Shown piece after piece: positions 5,669-7,457 of a stretch of DNA of 7,457 bases (the first letter of the stretch is position 1; each line of letters begins with the position of its first letter). Origin of the DNA: Caldifarciminota bacterium (GTDB lineage Bacteria; Hydrothermota; Tepidihabitantia; Tepidihabitantales; Tepidihabitantaceae). The notes below the pieces were generated by a model that did not search any database, was not told where the DNA came from, and was given only the letters and a program-made list of their open reading frames with translations. The stretch spans positions 1 through 7,457 of the forward strand of contig DSBX01000248.1 in the NCBI GenBank assembly GCA_011049385.1. Direction: 5' to 3'. The position numbers and the translations under genes are program-made.

Positions 5669-5956
5669 CCGGCACCGCCGGCCTACCCGCACCCGACGTC
5701 CACAGACGAAACCGGGGACTGTCCCTCTCCGGGATTTGCTCCGGCAAATCCTGGGGCTGTCCCCGAGGTTTCGGGCGTGGGAATCCCAGCCGGCGGTTAC
5801 CTCTGGCTTCGCTTCCTTCACTCGACCATCCGACCACTTGGCCACTCGACCACTTCCTCTCCTTCGGCGTCCTGGGCGGCTTCCCTCTCCTCCGAGTCCG
5901 ATTCTCGTCCGACGTGAGGGCCCGCACCGAAGGAACCAACCGCCGCCGTTATTGTC
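5669..5956. other. Convergent intergenic region without a gene
   Basis: Between the end of the ferritin-like operon and the remnant C-terminus of the LVIVD-protein gene I see no credible gene. It holds a long imperfect hairpin at 5707-5773 and a short run of repeated CGACCA/CCACT words around 5820-5856. No hairpin followed by a T tract is visible for either strand, so termination signals are not obvious. Confidence 0.6.
5707..5773. repeat. Long imperfect inverted repeat (REP-like candidate)
   Basis: The outer arms CGAAACC (5707-5713) and GGTTTCG (5767-5773) pair. Then GGGGAC (5714-5719) pairs with GTCCCC, and the centre GGATTTGC (5732-5739) pairs perfectly with GCAAATCC (5744-5751) around a TCCG loop. 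There are a few mismatches and a small size difference between the arms. It lies just downstream of the ferritin-like operon. Lack of a T tract argues against a simple terminator; a dispersed palindromic repeat is more likely. Confidence 0.55.
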
Positions 5957-6028
5957 CTACCGCTGAACCACGACCTTCCGGCTCGACCCCTCAACCCCTT
6001 GGTCCCTGGGACCCTGCGCCCGGATGAA
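5957..6028 (-). pseudogene. In-frame remnant of the LVIVD protein's C-terminal sorting domain
   Basis: Directly after the TAA (6031-6029) the same frame continues FIRAQGPRDQG, then ...SSRKVVVQR and a TAG at 5959-5957. With a Tyr in place of the stop this gives 'LAPGVYFIRAQ...RKVVVQR', the usual ending of C-terminal sorting domains in this kind of organism (GVYF-R---RKVVV-R). So 23 residues of the original C-terminus appear to be cut off by one nonsense change (TAC or TAT to TAA). Confidence 0.7.
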
Positions 6029-6044
6029 TTAGACGCCGGGCGCA
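6015..6044. repeat. 9-bp inverted repeat enclosing the stop codon
   Basis: TGCGCCCGG (6015-6023) and CCGGGCGCA (6036-6044) pair perfectly around a 12-nt loop, and the TAA stop of the LVIVD gene (6031-6029) lies in that loop. A stable GC-only hairpin around a premature-looking stop could be chance in this GC-rich DNA, or could affect termination or readthrough. Confidence 0.5.
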
Positions 6045-7330
6045 AGGTGCCGGACATCATTCTCGCCCGGTTGCAGTTCCATCACCCTGCGGCCGGAGGC
6101 GTTGAGGAGCAGCGCGGGCTTGGGACACAATCCCGATTCTCCGGGCAGAATCGGGTTATGTCCCGCGCCCGAGAGGTTGAGCACCCCGCGCACGACCGTC
6201 GGGCCGTGGCTGGCGAAGGACGGCCGCTCGTTCGGCGGCTCCTCGACCCCGGTGCCGAGAAACTCGATGACGCGCAGGCCCCAGTTCAGGTCTGCAACGA
6301 AGGCGACACTCCCAGTGACCGCCGGTTGCAGTGCATCGAAGCTATAATGACTGGTTTTCCGGTAGTGACCGACCCTGACCGGATTCCTGGGGTCACTGAT
6401 GTCATATACAACCAGACCGGAACTGCTGGCGGCCGCGTAGAGGAAGCCATCAGACACGGCCACCCCATAGCACAGCCGACCGACGGTCACTGTTGTTACC
6501 AGGACCGGGTCTTCGGGGTTGGAGACGTCAATCACATGGACGTAGCCGGTCTCTGCTTCCGGAACATAAACCTGACCGGACAGATACGCGTACTCGCCAG
6601 CAACCGCCACGCTCCAATGGCTACCTCTGACCTGACAGCTTCCCACCGTGTATGGGCTTGTCGGGTCACTGATATCGACCAGCCACAGCCCATACTGGTC
6701 GTCTACGACGTATGCCAGCCCTCCTGCTACCGTGACGTCCCAGGTGAAACCCACGGTACAGAAGCCCACTTCGACCGGACTGCGCGGGTCGCTGACGTCT
6801 ATGACCCGCAGGTCGGGGCTCAGAGTGGCAAGAAAGGCATAGTCGCCCTCCACCGCCAACCCGAATCCGGCGTACGAGGAGACCAGTTCGCCGACGGGTT
6901 CCGGTGACTCCGGGTCACTCACGTCCCAGATTTCGAATCCATCAGCTTCCCGAGCAAGGTACAGATGGTTCGCTTGGTAGGCGAGGCCGTAGCCCTCGCC
7001 ACACATTCTGCGTTCCGTCGTCGAAAGCAGTCGCAACTGAGAAGGGTCGCTGATGTCGAATATGCTGATTGCGTAGGTCACAACACCGGAGTCGTTGAGG
7101 TATGCTCCGAGGAAGGCGAGGTCCCGTGTGGTATCGAGGACCACCGATGTCCCCTCCGCGCCCAGTTCCGGTACCCCCGGCCAGAGCGCGACCTGCCTGC
7201 AATTGAGCGAGTCCTGCGCGAGTGCAGGCGCAACCAGCGCGAGCAGGAGCGTCAGGGCGACCGCGAACTTCACGGTCTTAGCGCGGACGTACTTGCGGGG
7301 GGGGCTAGCGGTTGTTGTCTGTCGGTTCAC
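6029..7330 (-). CDS. Exported LVIVD-repeat beta-propeller protein, C-terminus truncated
   Basis: 433 residues from a GTG start at 7330, chosen because AGGAGG (7340-7335) precedes it by 4 nt; ATG 7357 is farther upstream without such a site. A signal peptide follows: a basic region, then hydrophobic FAVALTLLLALVAPALA with likely cleavage after A38. Six copies of the LVIVD-type motif (hydrophobic-x-V-x-D-[IV]-S-[DN]-P-x-x-P-x-x-V) are seen, such as FDISDPSQ, WDVSDPES, IDVSDPRS, VDISDPTS, IDVSNPED and YDISDPRN. With a final diverged copy (LRVIEFL) they suggest a seven-bladed propeller. After a Pro-rich linker (GVEEPPNERPS) comes a C-terminal sorting-type domain (TVVRGVLNLSG ... ALLLNASGRRVMELQPGEND), which stops at LAPGV. 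The expected Tyr codon is TAA. The protein is probably secreted or surface-exposed with an unknown ligand, and loss of the last 23 residues may abolish surface attachment. The gene looks less GC-rich than its neighbours. Confidence 0.85.
   Translation of the reverse strand: MNRQTTTASPPRKYVRAKTVKFAVALTLLLALVAPALAQDSLNCRQVALWPGVPELGAEGTSVVLDTTRDLAFLGAYLNDSGVVTYAISIFDISDPSQLRLLSTTERRMCGEGYGLAYQANHLYLAREADGFEIWDVSDPESPEPVGELVSSYAGFGLAVEGDYAFLATLSPDLRVIDVSDPRSPVEVGFCTVGFTWDVTVAGGLAYVVDDQYGLWLVDISDPTSPYTVGSCQVRGSHWSVAVAGEYAYLSGQVYVPEAETGYVHVIDVSNPEDPVLVTTVTVGRLCYGVAVSDGFLYAAASSSGLVVYDISDPRNPVRVGHYRKTSHYSFDALQPAVTGSVAFVADLNWGLRVIEFLGTGVEEPPNERPSFASHGPTVVRGVLNLSGAGHNPILPGESGLCPKPALLLNASGRRVMELQPGENDVRHLAPGV
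6122..6164. repeat. 43-bp near-perfect palindrome inside the coding sequence
   Basis: The left arm GGGACACAATCCCGATTCT (6122-6140) and right arm (6147-6164, reverse complement GGGACATAACCCGATTCT) pair around the loop CCGGGC, with one mismatch and one bulged base. It lies within the LVIVD gene and is translated in frame as a segment close to GHNPILPGESGLCP, in the middle of the sorting-type domain where a compact loop would be expected. It resembles palindromic elements that insert in frame into genes. Confidence 0.7.
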
Positions 7331-7334
7331 GTGT

Positions 7335-7340
7335 CCTCCT
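7335..7340 (-). promoter_or_regulatory. Shine-Dalgarno site of the LVIVD gene
   Basis: AGGAGG on the minus strand stands 4 nt before GTG 7330. It makes GTG 7330 the preferred start rather than ATG 7357 upstream. Confidence 0.7.
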
Positions 7341-7357
7341 GTTTGCTCACCGACCAT

Positions 7358-7382
7358 CGGCAGAACGGCGCCGGTTCTGCCG
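7358..7382. repeat. 25-bp hairpin upstream of the LVIVD gene
   Basis: CGGCAGAAC (7358-7366) pairs perfectly with GTTCTGCCG (7374-7382) around a 7-nt loop that itself contains GGCGCC. It lies 17 nt upstream of the Shine-Dalgarno site, in the leader or promoter zone. It could be a terminator of an upstream gene, an operator or a leader hairpin. No T tract follows on the minus strand. The rest of the region up to 7457 shows no gene. Confidence 0.6.
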
Positions 7383-7457
7383 TCTTCTCCGGCTCAGCAC
7401 ATCATCATTCCCGGCAGCACCCGACCGGCCCACCACCCCTGACGGTTGGAGTCTAAC

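Noticed and set aside
5732..5751. Rho-independent terminator of the ferritin-like operon
   Set aside because: The stem is good but no T tract follows on either strand; it is better explained as the centre of a longer inverted repeat.
5024..5845. 273-residue minus-strand ORF
   Set aside because: Antisense to ferritin-like proteins 2 and 3, which have clear helices and ribosome sites.
5999..6907. 302-residue plus-strand ORF
   Set aside because: Antisense to the LVIVD gene; no recognisable features.
1..7457. CRISPR array, tRNA, rRNA or transposase gene
   Set aside because: No regularly spaced direct repeats, no cloverleaf or conserved rRNA segment, and no transposase motifs were found on either strand.

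Overview
This window looks like a piece of a high-GC, Gram-negative-type, uncultured bacterium. The best fit is a WOR-3/Stahlbacteria-like lineage or a relative in the FCB-like groups. That placement is inferred from three things: a PorV/PorQ-type outer-membrane barrel protein, an LVIVD-repeat secreted protein ending in a 'VxGVL...NDVRxLAPGV-(Y)F' sorting-type tail, and a housekeeping accA-era pair. No rRNA or phylogenetic marker placement was possible, so the lineage is tentative.

Left half, minus strand (reading from 3890 down to 1): a tightly packed operon. It begins with a 373-residue protein of unknown function with a barrel-sandwich-like middle and a KOW-like C-terminus. A PorV/PorQ-like outer-membrane protein follows after 3 nt, then accA (acetyl-CoA carboxylase, carboxyltransferase alpha), then era (ribosome-assembly GTPase), which overlaps accA by 4 nt. 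era is cut inside its C-terminal KH domain. Past position about 128 the minus strand reads, in another frame, as a fragment of a MATE-type multidrug transporter. This is a chimeric junction: either a deletion or an assembly error. accA has no ATG, GTG or TTG start in a plausible place; the best Shine-Dalgarno site sits before an ATC codon.

Centre: a 213-bp divergent intergenic region carries two head-to-head sigma70-like promoters. Both contain TTGACAGT and a perfect 10-bp inverted repeat, CAGTCCAATA/TATTGGACTG. The leftward promoter lies so close to the ATG at 3890 that its mRNA is probably leaderless. The rightward one drives three consecutive ferritin-like genes (4104-5668). The first two have complete diiron ligand sets. 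The third has lost three of six ligands and may be a non-catalytic partner. None has a rubredoxin domain.

Right part: 5669-5956 is non-coding and contains a long imperfect hairpin. A minus-strand gene (6029-7330) then encodes an exported LVIVD beta-propeller protein. Its C-terminal sorting-type domain is interrupted by a TAA exactly where a Tyr codon is expected, and the rest of the domain (down to a TAG at 5957) is still readable in frame. Within the same domain a 43-bp near-perfect palindrome is translated in frame, resembling a palindromic element inserted in a coding sequence. A 25-bp hairpin precedes the gene's Shine-Dalgarno site.
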